The notes: generated by a model not told the origin, from the sequence alone. Positions 1-8,302 are shown, counted from the first letter of the stretch. The stretch is 19,206 bases of DNA from CAZDXJ01 sp964509475 (GCA_964509475.1 CAZDXJ010000046.1:1-19206); one strand, 5' to 3'. Program-made: numbers and translations.

Positions 1-66
1 CCAACAAAGATGAGAGGTGTTGTTTGCCATGCCCAAAGTTATGTTTAAAATTGTAACCTTTTGTTT

Positions 67-363
67 TTAAAGTAAGGCCGTATTTTCAGGGAAATCGTTC
101 ACTTTTTCTAACCAGCGGTTTGAAGCGGCCAGCTCATAATCTTGCTTTTCAGAACCCTCTTGAGGTTTAATAAATTCAGGCACCAACGGAGATGGCATAA
201 AAAACACGGAAAATGCACTAAGAGCGGCATCTGATAGGGCCTGTTTTTGATACATACCATCACCACCACTACGCGCGTCGGGCAAGGTTGCAAATATCTG
301 CTTGATCGGTCCAATCAAATTGGTTTGCGTGCATACTGTCATTTGTTCGACTATCTTTTTCAC
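67..363 (-). pseudogene. Transposase remnant with internal deletion
   Basis: The reading frame codes for 98 residues. Residues about 20-60 (IFATLPDARSGG, then LSDAALSAFSVFFMPSP) resemble the N-terminus of a group of ISNCY-type DDE transposases, in which a 'LPDxR' stretch is followed by 'DALxSxFSxF'. Residues about 70-86 (SEKQDYELAASNRWLEKV) resemble a segment that lies well inside such proteins, near 'KQDCELxAxKRWL'. The two are fused in one frame, so more than a hundred intervening residues seem to be missing, and the frame stops soon afterwards at PENTALL. An intact enzyme of this type is several times longer, so this copy cannot be active. I saw no clear terminal inverted repeats or target-site duplication. 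The family assignment is from memory of motif patterns, not from a search. It could also be a small hypothetical gene, but the transposase-like segments make a decayed IS more likely. Confidence 0.6.
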
Positions 364-610
364 TTAATAGATTTTTTAGGTAAGGAATTGGATTTATTTT
401 ACTAAATCCTAAATTGAGAATTGCTGATACTAATAGAACGATTCGTTATAACATTTACATTTATTGATGAACCTTTCGGTCAGTAAATGTATGAAAAATT
501 TGCTCTATTAAAAATCACTTTCGAACAAATTATTGTAAACCTTTTGATGAAACGAACTACTAACCTACTGCAAATAACTGAACTTAGGCCAAGCTGATAT
601 ATATTGCTCT

Positions 611-649
611 GGCCACGCCTGCCTGGCCTGTCGGCAGACAGGTTTGCGG
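611..649 (+). repeat. Dispersed palindromic repeat, copy 1
   Basis: The element contains CCTGCCTG followed by GCAGACAGG, flanked by GGCCAC on the left and TTTGCGG on the right. It recurs in inverted orientation at 7002-7035, so the two copies bracket the aceE-aceF-lpd operon. Its core also appears at 6681 and 6889. The arms can pair as a short hairpin. It looks like a REP-type intergenic repeat, but no associated transposase is visible. Confidence 0.6.
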
Positions 650-893
650 ATTGTATCGACTTGTTCCCTCTGATGAAAGGATTGCTTCATTTTTCGCATT
701 CGATAGTTGTATTTGCACTCATCATTATCCCCCGATTCCATCACACCAATCCAGGTAAATAAAAAGAACTCTCGTTATCAGGCAAATTTGCCACAGTCCC
801 TTGAGTTAAGACCCAGCGTTTGTCTTTCATTCCACAGTCTACAATATTATGCTAATATCGTAAAAATTTACAGACACTGAAATGCGCGCTACT

Positions 894-922
894 TTGACTG
901 AGATGTGCAACTTACGGAAAAT
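894..922 (+). promoter_or_regulatory. Candidate sigma-70 promoter of aceE operon
   Basis: TTGACT at 894-899 matches the -35 consensus at five of six positions. After a 17-base spacer, GAAAAT at 917-922 matches the -10 consensus at four of six. It lies about 55 bp before the aceE start. This is only a pattern match in AT-rich DNA, so the call is weak. Confidence 0.25.
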
Positions 923-977
923 TTTGATATTTCAGTCGATTAGTTATTTTTACAAGTTTGAAAGCTAAGAGTTATTA

Positions 978-3656
978 ATGAATAAGAGTCTAAATTCGAC
1001 GAATACCCTCCAGGAAGATCTTGATCCTGCGGAAACACAGGAATGGTTGGAATCCCTGCAAGCGATTCTGGAAAAAGACGGCCGGGATCGCGCCCATTTC
1101 CTGATCGAACAACTCGTAGACCTGGCCAGGAGAGCCGGATCGGATATTCCGTTCAGCGCAAACACAGCTTATCTCAATACCATACCCGTTGAATTACAAC
1201 CCCGTTTCCCGGGTAATACAACGATTGAGCGGCGCATACGTTCCTATGTCCGCTGGAATGCCATGGCGATGGTATTAAGGGCTAACAAACACACCAATGT
1301 CGGTGGCCATATCGCCAGTTTCGCATCGGTCGCCACATTGTACGATGTCGGCCAAAACCATTTCTGGCACGCGCCCTCCGAGCAACATGGTGGTGACCTG
1401 ATTTTTGTACAGGGCCACTCCGCCCCGGGTGATTATGCACGCGCTTTTTTGTTGGGCCGGCTTAGCGAAGAACAATTGGATAATTTCCGGCAAGAAGTCG
1501 GCGGCAATGGTTTGTCTTCCTATCCACACCCCTGGCTGATGCCGGATTTCTGGCAGTTTCCCACCGTTTCAATGGGTTTGGGACCGATCATGTCAATTTA
1601 TCAGGCCCGTTTTATGCGTTACATGCACAGCCGTGAACTGGCCAATACCGAAAACCGCAAGGTCTGGGCTTTCCTGGGTGATGGTGAAACCGATGAACCG
1701 GAAACACTCGGTGCTATCGGCATGGCTGGCCGGGAAAAACTGGACAATCTCATCTTTGTCATCAATTGCAACCTGCAACGTCTGGACGGTCCGGTACGTG
1801 GTAATGGCAAGATCATTCAGGAGCTGGAAGGCGTATTTCGCGGCGCGGGCTGGAATGTTATCAAGGTGATATGGGGACGCCGATGGGATGCGCTGCTGGC
1901 GCGTGACAAAAAAGGCCTGATCAGCAAACGCATGATGGAGTGCGTCGATGGCGATTATCAAACCTTTAAATCAAAAGATGGCGCTTATGTGCGCAAGCAT
2001 TTCTTCAATACTCCGGAACTGCAAGCCCTGGTTTCCGATTTGTCGGATCGCGATATTTGGGAACTCAACCGGGGGGGGCATGATCCCTTCAAGGTGTATA
2101 CCGCTTATAAGGCTGCCGTTGAACACAAAGGCCAACCGACGGTCATTCTGGCCAAAACGGTAAAAGGCTACGGCATGGGCGAATCCGGACAGGCGCAAAA
2201 CACGTCCCACCAACAAAAAAAGATGAGCCTGAAATCCATCCGCCGTTTACGTGACAACTATAATTTACCGGTATCGGATGAAGAACTGGAAAGCTTGCCT
2301 TATTTGAAATTCGACGAAGACTCCGAAGAACTGCGTTATATGCGTGAGCGCCGGGAAGCTTTGGGCGGCTTGTTGCACAACCGCCGGACAAAAGCGGAAT
2401 CGCTGGCCGTTCCTGACCTGGAAAGTTTTCATTCCATCCTGCAGGCAACCCGCCCGGGACATGAATATTCAACAACAATGGCGTTTGTCAAAATATTGAA
2501 TATTCTTGTCAAGGATAAAACACTGGGCAAGCGTATTGTACCCATCGTGCCGGATGAATCACGGACTTTCGGCATGGAAGGCATGTTCCGGCAACTGGGT
2601 ATCTGGTCTCAGGTCGGCCAACTCTATACCCCGCAGGATGCCGAACAGCTTTTATTTTACCGCGAAGACAAAAAAGGCCAAGTGCTTCAGGAAGGCATCA
2701 ATGAAGCCGGCGGTCTGTGTGATTGGATCGCTGCCGGTACGGCTTATTCCACGCATGGCGTACCCATGATTCCGTTCTTTATCTATTATTCAATGTTTGG
2801 TTTTCAGCGCGTCGCCGATTTGATTTGGGCAGCGGCCGATCAACGTACCCGCGGGTTTCTGATCGGGGGGACAGCCGGACGCACCACACTGAATGGCGAA
2901 GGCTTACAGCACGAGGATGGGCACAGTCATATTTTCTCGGCAACGGTACCCAACTGCATTTCCTATGATCCGACCTTTGGTTACGAACTGGGTGTCATTA
3001 TCCAGGACGGCCTGCGCCGTATGTATAGCGAACAAGAAGATGTGTTCTATTACATTACCGTGATGAACGAAAACTACGAACACCCCGCCTTGCCGGAAGG
3101 CAAACAAGCCGATATTCTGAAAGGCATGTACCTGTTCAGGGAAGGCATGGCAAAACGCGGCCCACGCGTCCAACTGCTGGGCAGTGGAACAATTTTTAAT
3201 GAAGTCATTGCCGCCGCTGATTTATTGCGTGATGACTGGAAAGTGGAAGCCGATTTATGGAGCTGCCCAAGTTTTACCGAGCTTGCCCGCGATGGACAGG
3301 CCTGTGAACGCTGGAATCGGCTGCATCCAAGTGCGCCCGCCAAACAACCGCATGTCAGCCAATGCCTGGAAAATACCCGTGGACCGGTTATCGCGGCCAG
3401 TGATTATATTCGTGCTTTTGCCGAACAGATTCGTGCTTACGTTCCGAGGCCTTATACGGTTCTGGGTACCGATGGTTTCGGGCGTTCCGACACCCGTGAA
3501 AACCTGCGCAGCTTTTTTGAGGTTAATCGCTACCATATCGTGATTGCGGCACTAAAAAGCCTGACTGATCAGAATAAATTTGATGCAACCCAAATTGAAG
3601 CGGCTTTAGGCAAATACAATATTGATATTGAGAAAACAGCCCCCTGGTTTATTTAA
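978..3656 (+). CDS. aceE: Pyruvate dehydrogenase E1 component (homodimeric type)
   Basis: This is the thiamine-diphosphate-dependent decarboxylase of the pyruvate dehydrogenase complex. It decarboxylates pyruvate and reductively acetylates the lipoyl group of E2 in the cytoplasm. At 892 residues it matches the single-chain homodimeric E1 (886 in E. coli), not the split alpha/beta form. Visible landmarks are GGHIASFAS (109-117), the ThDP/Mg motif starting GDGETDE (234) and ending NCN (263-265), RGGHDP (365-370), and SHQQKKM, whose His411 aligns with the catalytic histidine His407 of E. coli. The start ATG is preceded by TAAGAG at six to seven bases, a usable but modest ribosome-binding site. 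It is the first gene of a three-gene operon, with aceF beginning 15 bp after its stop. In RuMP metabolism it would feed sugar-derived pyruvate into acetyl-CoA. The assignment is secure. Confidence 0.97.
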   Translation: MNKSLNSTNTLQEDLDPAETQEWLESLQAILEKDGRDRAHFLIEQLVDLARRAGSDIPFSANTAYLNTIPVELQPRFPGNTTIERRIRSYVRWNAMAMVLRANKHTNVGGHIASFASVATLYDVGQNHFWHAPSEQHGGDLIFVQGHSAPGDYARAFLLGRLSEEQLDNFRQEVGGNGLSSYPHPWLMPDFWQFPTVSMGLGPIMSIYQARFMRYMHSRELANTENRKVWAFLGDGETDEPETLGAIGMAGREKLDNLIFVINCNLQRLDGPVRGNGKIIQELEGVFRGAGWNVIKVIWGRRWDALLARDKKGLISKRMMECVDGDYQTFKSKDGAYVRKHFFNTPELQALVSDLSDRDIWELNRGGHDPFKVYTAYKAAVEHKGQPTVILAKTVKGYGMGESGQAQNTSHQQKKMSLKSIRRLRDNYNLPVSDEELESLPYLKFDEDSEELRYMRERREALGGLLHNRRTKAESLAVPDLESFHSILQATRPGHEYSTTMAFVKILNILVKDKTLGKRIVPIVPDESRTFGMEGMFRQLGIWSQVGQLYTPQDAEQLLFYREDKKGQVLQEGINEAGGLCDWIAAGTAYSTHGVPMIPFFIYYSMFGFQRVADLIWAAADQRTRGFLIGGTAGRTTLNGEGLQHEDGHSHIFSATVPNCISYDPTFGYELGVIIQDGLRRMYSEQEDVFYYITVMNENYEHPALPEGKQADILKGMYLFREGMAKRGPRVQLLGSGTIFNEVIAAADLLRDDWKVEADLWSCPSFTELARDGQACERWNRLHPSAPAKQPHVSQCLENTRGPVIAASDYIRAFAEQIRAYVPRPYTVLGTDGFGRSDTRENLRSFFEVNRYHIVIAALKSLTDQNKFDATQIEAALGKYNIDIEKTAPWFI

Positions 3657-3671
3657 GGGCAAGGATTGACA

Positions 3672-4964
3672 ATGAGTTTAATTGAACTGAAAGTTCCCGA
3701 CATCGGCAATGTCGCTGATGTTGAAATTATCGAAGTACTGATCCAGGCGGGTGATGTCGTCAAGTTGGAACAAACCCTGGTGGTTATGGAATCCGATAAG
3801 GCCAGTATGGATTTGCCTTCTCCCGCTGCCGGCAAGATTCGCGAAGTTATGGTAAAAGTGGGTGATACCGTGTCGGAAGGCTCACTGATAGCCATTTTGG
3901 AAGCCAGTGAACAAGCCCCGCAACAAGCCGGTGAAACCGAACAGCAGCCCCCTCAGAACACTGAAGCCTCGGCAGAAACACCGGAAGTCACGGAAGCCAA
4001 ACCGGAAGACAGCCGCGCACAAACCGCAACAACAAAAACAATTACGGCAACCGACAGTTCTTCAGCCGTGACCTATGCCGCCCCCAGTGTCCGGCGTTTT
4101 GCACGTGAACTTGGCGTTGATATCAATCGTATCGGCTCTGGAAGCGGGCGTAAAGGCCGTATTCTGAAAGATGACATCAAAAAATTTGTCAAGCAGGTTT
4201 TGCAAACCGGCAGCCCCGCCACGCAAACGGGTATACCGGCAATTCCTGGTGTCGATTTTTCTGTTTTTGGGGAAATTGAAAAACGGCCTCTCAACAAAAT
4301 CAAACGCCTGACCGCCCAGGGCATGACCCGAGCCTGGCTGAATATTCCGATGGTCACTCAGCATAATGAAGCCGATATCACCGAAATGGAAGCCTTCCGC
4401 AAAACCTTAAATACGGAACAAACCGCAAATGGCCTGAAAATAACGCCCCTGGTTTTTATTATCAAAGCCTTGCTAGCTGCAATGAAGCAATATCCACAGT
4501 TCAATACATCCCTTTCTGCTGATGGCAATGAATTGATTTACAAAAATTATTTCAATATTGGCATTGCTGTGGATACGCCCAATGGCTTGGTGGTACCAGT
4601 CATTAAAAACGCCGATCAAAAATCCATCTTTACGTTAAGCAAGGAAATGAGCAAAATCAGCCAGAAAGCACGCAACGGAAAACTGATGCCAGCCGACATG
4701 CAAGGCGGTTGCATGACCATTTCCAGTCTGGGCGGCATTGGCGGCAGTGCTTTTACGCCGATTGTCAATGCTCCGGAAGTCGCCATTCTGGGCGTCAGCC
4801 GGGCAACCATGAAACCCGTCTGGAATGGCTCAGAATTCACACCACGGCTCATGCTGCCTCTTGATTTAACCTATGACCACCGGGTCATCGATGGTGCCTA
4901 TGGTGCGCGTTTTACAGTCGCCCTAGCCGACTACCTCAGTGACATTCGCCGCTTATTATTATAA
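3672..4964 (+). CDS. aceF: Dihydrolipoamide acetyltransferase (PDH E2)
   Basis: E2 is the core of the PDH complex and transfers acetyl groups from its lipoyl arm to coenzyme A. The frame extends upstream to a TTG at 3666, but I choose ATG at 3672. The AAGG at 3661-3664 is then seven bases from the start, whereas it would almost touch the TTG. This gives 430 residues. A single N-terminal lipoyl domain carries the modified lysine in ESDKASMD (Lys43). It is followed by a flexible Glu/Pro/Ala/Thr-rich linker (about 80-132), the E3/E1-binding domain (about 134-173, YAAPSVRRFARELGVD), and the catalytic domain ending with YDHRVIDGA (His403, Asp407). E. coli E2 has three lipoyl domains, so this is the short form. 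It lies between aceE and lpd in one operon. Confidence 0.96.
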   Translation: MSLIELKVPDIGNVADVEIIEVLIQAGDVVKLEQTLVVMESDKASMDLPSPAAGKIREVMVKVGDTVSEGSLIAILEASEQAPQQAGETEQQPPQNTEASAETPEVTEAKPEDSRAQTATTKTITATDSSSAVTYAAPSVRRFARELGVDINRIGSGSGRKGRILKDDIKKFVKQVLQTGSPATQTGIPAIPGVDFSVFGEIEKRPLNKIKRLTAQGMTRAWLNIPMVTQHNEADITEMEAFRKTLNTEQTANGLKITPLVFIIKALLAAMKQYPQFNTSLSADGNELIYKNYFNIGIAVDTPNGLVVPVIKNADQKSIFTLSKEMSKISQKARNGKLMPADMQGGCMTISSLGGIGGSAFTPIVNAPEVAILGVSRATMKPVWNGSEFTPRLMLPLDLTYDHRVIDGAYGARFTVALADYLSDIRRLLL

Positions 4965-4976
4965 AAGGAGATCTCA

Positions 4977-6395
4977 ATGACTGAATCCGTATTACACGCC
5001 GAAGTATTGGTACTCGGTGGCGGCCCCGGTGGTTATACGGCCGCTTTTCGGGCCGCTGATCTGGGCAAAAAAGTTGTCTTGGTGGAGCGTTTTCCGGTAC
5101 TTGGTGGCGTTTGTCTGAATGTGGGTTGTATTCCATCAAAAGCCTTGCTGCATATCGCCCAGATCATCCATGAAGCCGACGAACTTGCCGCGCATGGCGT
5201 CAATTTCGGCAAACCTGCACTCGATCTGGACAAAATCCGCAACTGGAAAGAAAACATCAGCAAAACCTTAAACACCGGACTGGCTTCCCTGGTCAAGCAA
5301 CGTAAAATTACCCTTGTCCAGGGAAACGGCCAGTTTTCATCCGATCACAGTCTGACGCTACAAACAGCAGGCGGCGCCCAGGAAATCCGTTTTGATCAGG
5401 CTATTATTGCCGCCGGTTCACACCCCACACAGATTCCCGGCTTTCCCAATGACGACCCGCGCTTATGGGATTCTACCGACGCTCTGGCCTTGACTGAAAT
5501 TCCTGACAAATTATTGATTGTCGGCGGGGGTATCATTGGTTTGGAAATGGCAACCGTATATCATGCCCTGGGTTCGCAAATCCATATTGTTGAACTCATG
5601 GATCAAATTATTCCCGGATGCGATAAAGACCTGGTCACTCCCTTGTTCAGGCGTATTAAAAAACAATATCAACAGATCTGGTTAAAAACCAAGGTTACAA
5701 GCATTGAGTCCCGGGATGAGGGTCTTGAGGTTAATTTTGAAGGTAACGGCGTTTCCGAATCGGAAATCTTTGATCGTGTCCTGGTTGCCGTTGGCCGCCG
5801 CCCCAACGGTAAAAAAATCGGTGCCGACAAGGCTGGCATTTTTGTCGATGAAGCGGGCTTCATCCCGGTTGACAAGCAACAGCGTACCAATATCCCGCAT
5901 ATATTCGCCATCGGCGATATTACAGGCAACCCCATGTTGGCGCACAAAGCCACCCATGAAGGCAAAATAGCCGCTGAAGTGGCCAATGGCCATAAAGCCG
6001 GTTTTGATGCGTTGACAATACCCGCCGTCGCTTATACCGATCCGGAAGTGGCCTGGATGGGGTTGACCGAAAACGAAGCAAAGCAGCAGGGTATAAAATA
6101 TGAAAAAGGCGCCTTTCCGTGGGCAGCCAGCGGACGCTCACTCAGCCTGGGCCGGAATGAAGGCTTGACAAAAATTCTTTGTGATCCTGAAACCGGAAGA
6201 ATATTGGGCGCTGGCATGGTCGGTCCTAATGCCGGAGAATTAATTTCCGAAGCCGTTCTCGCTCTGGAAATGGGCGCCGATGTCGATGATATCAGCTTGA
6301 CTGTTCATGCTCACCCGATGTTATCGGAAACCTTCGCATTCGCCGCAGAAATGCTCAATGGCACGATTACCGATCTTTATCTGAAAAAGAAATAA
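4977..6395 (+). CDS. lpd: Dihydrolipoyl dehydrogenase (E3)
   Basis: E3 is a flavoprotein that reoxidises dihydrolipoamide on E2 and reduces NAD+. The 472-residue protein shows the FAD-binding GGGPGGY (14-20), the redox disulfide in GGVCLNVGCIPS (Cys46 and Cys51), the NAD-binding GGGIIGLE (183-190), a second FAD contact GDITGNPMLAHKA (313-325), and the C-terminal HAHPMLSE with the catalytic His446 and Glu451. It has no N-terminal lipoyl domain, unlike the E3 of some proteobacteria. A strong AAAGGAG lies seven bases before the ATG and 12 bp separate it from aceF, so it is translated as the last gene of the PDH operon. It may also serve 2-oxoglutarate dehydrogenase or the glycine cleavage system, but nothing in the window shows that. 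Confidence 0.97.
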   Translation: MTESVLHAEVLVLGGGPGGYTAAFRAADLGKKVVLVERFPVLGGVCLNVGCIPSKALLHIAQIIHEADELAAHGVNFGKPALDLDKIRNWKENISKTLNTGLASLVKQRKITLVQGNGQFSSDHSLTLQTAGGAQEIRFDQAIIAAGSHPTQIPGFPNDDPRLWDSTDALALTEIPDKLLIVGGGIIGLEMATVYHALGSQIHIVELMDQIIPGCDKDLVTPLFRRIKKQYQQIWLKTKVTSIESRDEGLEVNFEGNGVSESEIFDRVLVAVGRRPNGKKIGADKAGIFVDEAGFIPVDKQQRTNIPHIFAIGDITGNPMLAHKATHEGKIAAEVANGHKAGFDALTIPAVAYTDPEVAWMGLTENEAKQQGIKYEKGAFPWAASGRSLSLGRNEGLTKILCDPETGRILGAGMVGPNAGELISEAVLALEMGADVDDISLTVHAHPMLSETFAFAAEMLNGTITDLYLKKK

Positions 6396-6413
6396 CTTCC
6401 CTTCGGTTACAAG

Positions 6414-6453
6414 TTCCCTGCCTTCTGTTTTATTAACAACAGAAGGCAGGGAA
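6414..6453 (+). terminator. Strong hairpin ending the PDH operon
   Basis: A perfect 16-bp inverted repeat (arms 6414-6429 and 6438-6453, reading TTCCCTGCCTTCTGTT and its complement) encloses an eight-base loop. It starts 18 bp after the lpd stop codon. No clear T-tract follows, so it may end transcription with Rho or protect the 3' end of the mRNA instead of acting as a classic intrinsic terminator. Confidence 0.65.
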
Positions 6454-6472
6454 ACTCACAATTCTTAACACG

Positions 6473-6628
6473 TAACGGCTCACCCACCGTGGTTTAATTT
6501 AGCATAGGGTATTGTATTTATCAGAACGCGTGAATACATCCCTGTAAGCTTTGACTGCAACACCCTGTTGCAGTTAACCTGATAAATCAATACCTTACAC
6601 CCTTCCAAAAATAAGGGGCGAGTAGTTA
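6473..6628. mobile_element. MITE-like inverted-repeat element 1
   Basis: The outer ends read TAACGGCTCACCC on the left and, read from the other strand on the right, TAACTACTCGCCCC. Further in, the arms GTATTG(t)ATTTATCAG and CTGATAAATCAATAC are inverted copies with one indel. The interior carries a perfect nine-base hairpin (ACTGCAACA at 6554-6562, TGTTGCAGT at 6566-6574). It also has the string ATACATCCCTGT, shared with the element at 8400-8581. It codes for no protein. Confidence 0.6.
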
Positions 6629-6680
6629 TACTCTACGCGGTTACGAATGCGGAAAATAAAGCAAACACCAGGACGAAACG

Positions 6681-6744
6681 CCTGCCTGGTAGCAGACAGG
6701 AGCGCAGCGGATCGGCCAAGGGTGTGAAACGGTGCTTCGTTGCC
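6681..6744 (+). repeat. Direct repeat, copy A
   Basis: This 64-bp stretch starts CCTGCCTGGTAGCAGACAGG and continues through AGCGCAGCGGATCGG and GGTGCTTCGTTG. It recurs 208 bp downstream with only a few changes. It includes the core of the dispersed palindromic repeat. Confidence 0.65.
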
Positions 6745-6811
6745 TAAGGCGGATCCGCCCTACAGGGCTGAGTAGGGCATATCCCGTAAAAACAAATATT
6801 GAATGGGGTAG

Positions 6812-6858
6812 GTGCGGATTTATCCAGCCCTTCAATGAAGAGCTGGATTTATCCGCAC
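6812..6858. repeat. Long imperfect hairpin
   Basis: The arms GTGCGGATTTATCCAGC (6812-6828) and GCTGGATTTATCCGCAC (6842-6858) pair except at the central TTT of each. The inner CTTC-AAT-GAAG extends the stem. Each arm also contains the small palindrome GGATTTATCC. It lies between the two direct repeats and could form a cruciform or an RNA hairpin. Its role is unknown. Confidence 0.6.
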
Positions 6859-6888
6859 AGCGCAGAACCCACAGCGCAAGGCCGATCA

Positions 6889-6952
6889 CCTGCTTGGTGG
6901 CAGACAGGAGCGCAGCGGATCGGTCAAGGGTGTGGAACGGTGCTTCGTTGTC
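6889..6952 (+). repeat. Direct repeat, copy B
   Basis: This is the second copy of the repeat at 6681-6744, beginning CCTGCTTGGTGGCAGACAGG, with a handful of substitutions. Copies A and B flank the long hairpin, which suggests a composite repeat structure. Confidence 0.65.
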
Positions 6953-7001
6953 CAGGTTCGTAGATACCAGGCTTTTGTGTAATTCATTTGATATTCAAAA
7001 T

Positions 7002-7035
7002 CCGCAAACCTGTCTGCCAACAGGCAGGTGTGGCC
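7002..7035 (-). repeat. Dispersed palindromic repeat, inverted copy
   Basis: Read on the minus strand this matches 611-649: GGCCAC, CCTGCCTG, GCAGACAGG, then TTTGCGG. Here the arms ACCTGTCTG and CAGGCAGGT pair over nine bases (one G-T) with a CCAA loop. It is three to five bases shorter than copy 1 in the centre. Confidence 0.6.
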
Positions 7036-7051
7036 GCGTGCAGTATACCTC

Positions 7052-7081
7052 AAAAAATCAATAGCCCATAAGATGATGGGG
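7052..7081 (-). terminator. Candidate terminator of the 394-aa TGVxKYL gene
   Basis: On the minus strand, CCCAT and ATGGG pair around a six-base loop (7065-7080). A run of six T follows (complement of A at 7052-7057), seven bases beyond the stem. It starts about 40 bp after the stop codon. The stem is short and the T-run is displaced, so confidence is moderate. Confidence 0.45.
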
Positions 7082-7117
7082 TATGTATTAAACAGTTACC
7101 CAATAGGGGCGACAGTC

Positions 7118-8302
7118 TCACGCAATATCGCGTAAATACTTTTCAACACCGGTAGCATTCGCCTCAGCCAGCTCTCTGTCTTTAACGGCTTTCTTTGCCA
7201 TATATTTTGAGACGCCCGTTACCGGCTGCTGTATATCAGCAGACTTCTTTTCCAGATATTTGGCAACACCAGTCAACTTTCCCTCGCGCCCTTCTTCCAC
7301 AACTTTTTCCACCTTTGTAACGGCAACGGTCTCGTTATCTGAGATAACTTCACCTTCGAGGTACTCTTTATCCGGCGCGGCAAGAGCTGGAACCTCTTTC
7401 TCAATGACAGCTTGCTTGGCAATATATCGAGTTACGCTGCTCGGAACAGGGAAATCTCTGGAAACAGCCGCCTGTCTGGCAATATAGCGGGAAACACCAC
7501 TTTGTGAGGGTTTGTCTCTGTCCGTCAAGAGCTGTTTGGCCACATATTTAGCAACACCTGTCGCTTCTGGCTTCAACTTTTCAGCAAGTTTTTGCCGGAT
7601 CAGATAGCGGCTTACACCTGTTTTTTCCGGTTGCTGTTTAGCCGCTATAATTTGCTTGGCTATATATTTGGCTACACCTGTCGCTGAAGCTCTTTTCTGA
7701 GTTTCCAGATATTTACCGACACTTGTATTGGCCGTGGATTCTGTCTGCATTGATTGTTCCGAGTTTTTTTCAAGTTCGGCTTGAGCCGCCGCTTGTCTGA
7801 GCGATTCAGCTTCTGCAGCCTGATATTTTGCAACCATAGCCGCTGCCGCTAATTTTTTTTCGGCTCTGTCCAATTTAGCCAGATACTTACCGACACCCGT
7901 TTTGGGAGTTGCCTGTATTTCAGAAATAATCTGCTTTTTAATATATTTTTCAACACTGCTGGCGATTGGTGTTTCTGGAGCCAAAATCTGTTTTGCCAAA
8001 TATTTTCTGACCCCGGTAACTGATGTATTCTGATCAGCGGATAAAGACCGTTTGGTCATATACTTGTCAACACTCGTCACAGCAGGCATCTGCCTGGCCA
8101 GTAATTTCTGTTGGGCCACATATTTAGCCACACCGGTGACCGGGTCTTGATTTTGATTGGCCAGATATTTAGACACCCCGGTAGGATTAGGAATTTTCGC
8201 CAAATATTTGGCCACTCCGGTTAATCCATCATCGACTTCCCGTACATCGGGTTCAGACTGATTATCGAAGAACGGCAATGCCGCTAATAAACCATTCATC
8301 AT
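7118..8302 (-). CDS. Soluble TGVxKYL-repeat protein, 17 copies
   Basis: I do not recognise a described family. The 394-residue protein has no signal peptide or membrane segment, though its first 12 residues (MMNGLLAALPFF) are hydrophobic. The rest is built from a motif, [T/S][G/S]V-x-[K/R]Y-[L/I/V/M]-x-x-[K/Q]. Its copies start at residues 28, 41, 56, 76, 96, 115, 135, 155 (degenerate), 193, 208, 228, 248, 268, 288, 344, 362 and 384. From 56 to 155 and again from 208 to 288 the step is 19-20 residues. The last copy, TGVEKYLRDIA, is the extreme C-terminus. Linkers are rich in K, Q, A and E, as in short helices joined by flexible spacers. GGTGGAG lies eight bases before the ATG. It follows hxlA1-hxlB1-tkt1 on the same strand, so co-expression with RuMP enzymes is likely. 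A scaffold or multivalent binding role is inference. Confidence 0.9.
   Translation of the reverse strand: MMNGLLAALPFFDNQSEPDVREVDDGLTGVAKYLAKIPNPTGVSKYLANQNQDPVTGVAKYVAQQKLLARQMPAVTSVDKYMTKRSLSADQNTSVTGVRKYLAKQILAPETPIASSVEKYIKKQIISEIQATPKTGVGKYLAKLDRAEKKLAAAAMVAKYQAAEAESLRQAAAQAELEKNSEQSMQTESTANTSVGKYLETQKRASATGVAKYIAKQIIAAKQQPEKTGVSRYLIRQKLAEKLKPEATGVAKYVAKQLLTDRDKPSQSGVSRYIARQAAVSRDFPVPSSVTRYIAKQAVIEKEVPALAAPDKEYLEGEVISDNETVAVTKVEKVVEEGREGKLTGVAKYLEKKSADIQQPVTGVSKYMAKKAVKDRELAEANATGVEKYLRDIA

Larger units (their letters stand above)
364..977. other. Non-coding region upstream of aceE
   Basis: I see no convincing gene here. It is AT-rich and holds an inverted repeat with arms ACATTTAC (451-458) and GTAAATGT (483-490), one copy of a dispersed palindromic repeat (611-649), and the leader and presumed promoter of the aceE operon. 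No PdhR-type operator (AATTGGTnnnACCAATT) was found near the aceE start. Confidence 0.6.
6396..7117. other. Gene-free repeat-rich region
   Basis: About 720 bp lie between the convergent lpd and the 394-aa TGVxKYL gene. I find no gene. From left to right it holds the lpd terminator hairpin, a MITE-like element (6473-6628), a direct repeat of about 64 bp in two copies (6681 and 6889), the palindrome GGCGGATCCGCC (6748-6759), a long imperfect hairpin (6812-6858), a palindromic repeat (7002-7035), and a terminator for the minus-strand gene. The open frame on the plus strand at 6732-7064 spans these repeats and does not look like a gene. Confidence 0.65.

Noticed and set aside
364..977. PdhR-type operator upstream of aceE
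   Set aside because: No AATTGGT-N3-ACCAATT-like sequence was found in the leader.
3666..3671. TTG start for aceF, two codons before the ATG
   Set aside because: The AAGG ribosome-binding site would lie only about one base away, while the ATG at 3672 has normal spacing.
6732..7064. Open frame of 110 codons on the plus strand
   Set aside because: It runs through direct repeat B, the long hairpin and a palindromic repeat, and its product has no recognisable domain.
7118..8302. Repeated DNA pattern with about 60-bp spacing that at first sight resembles a CRISPR-like or tandem-repeat array
   Set aside because: The spacing is that of the 20-residue protein repeat. At DNA level the copies are diverged, with many silent and linker changes, and the frame is open throughout.
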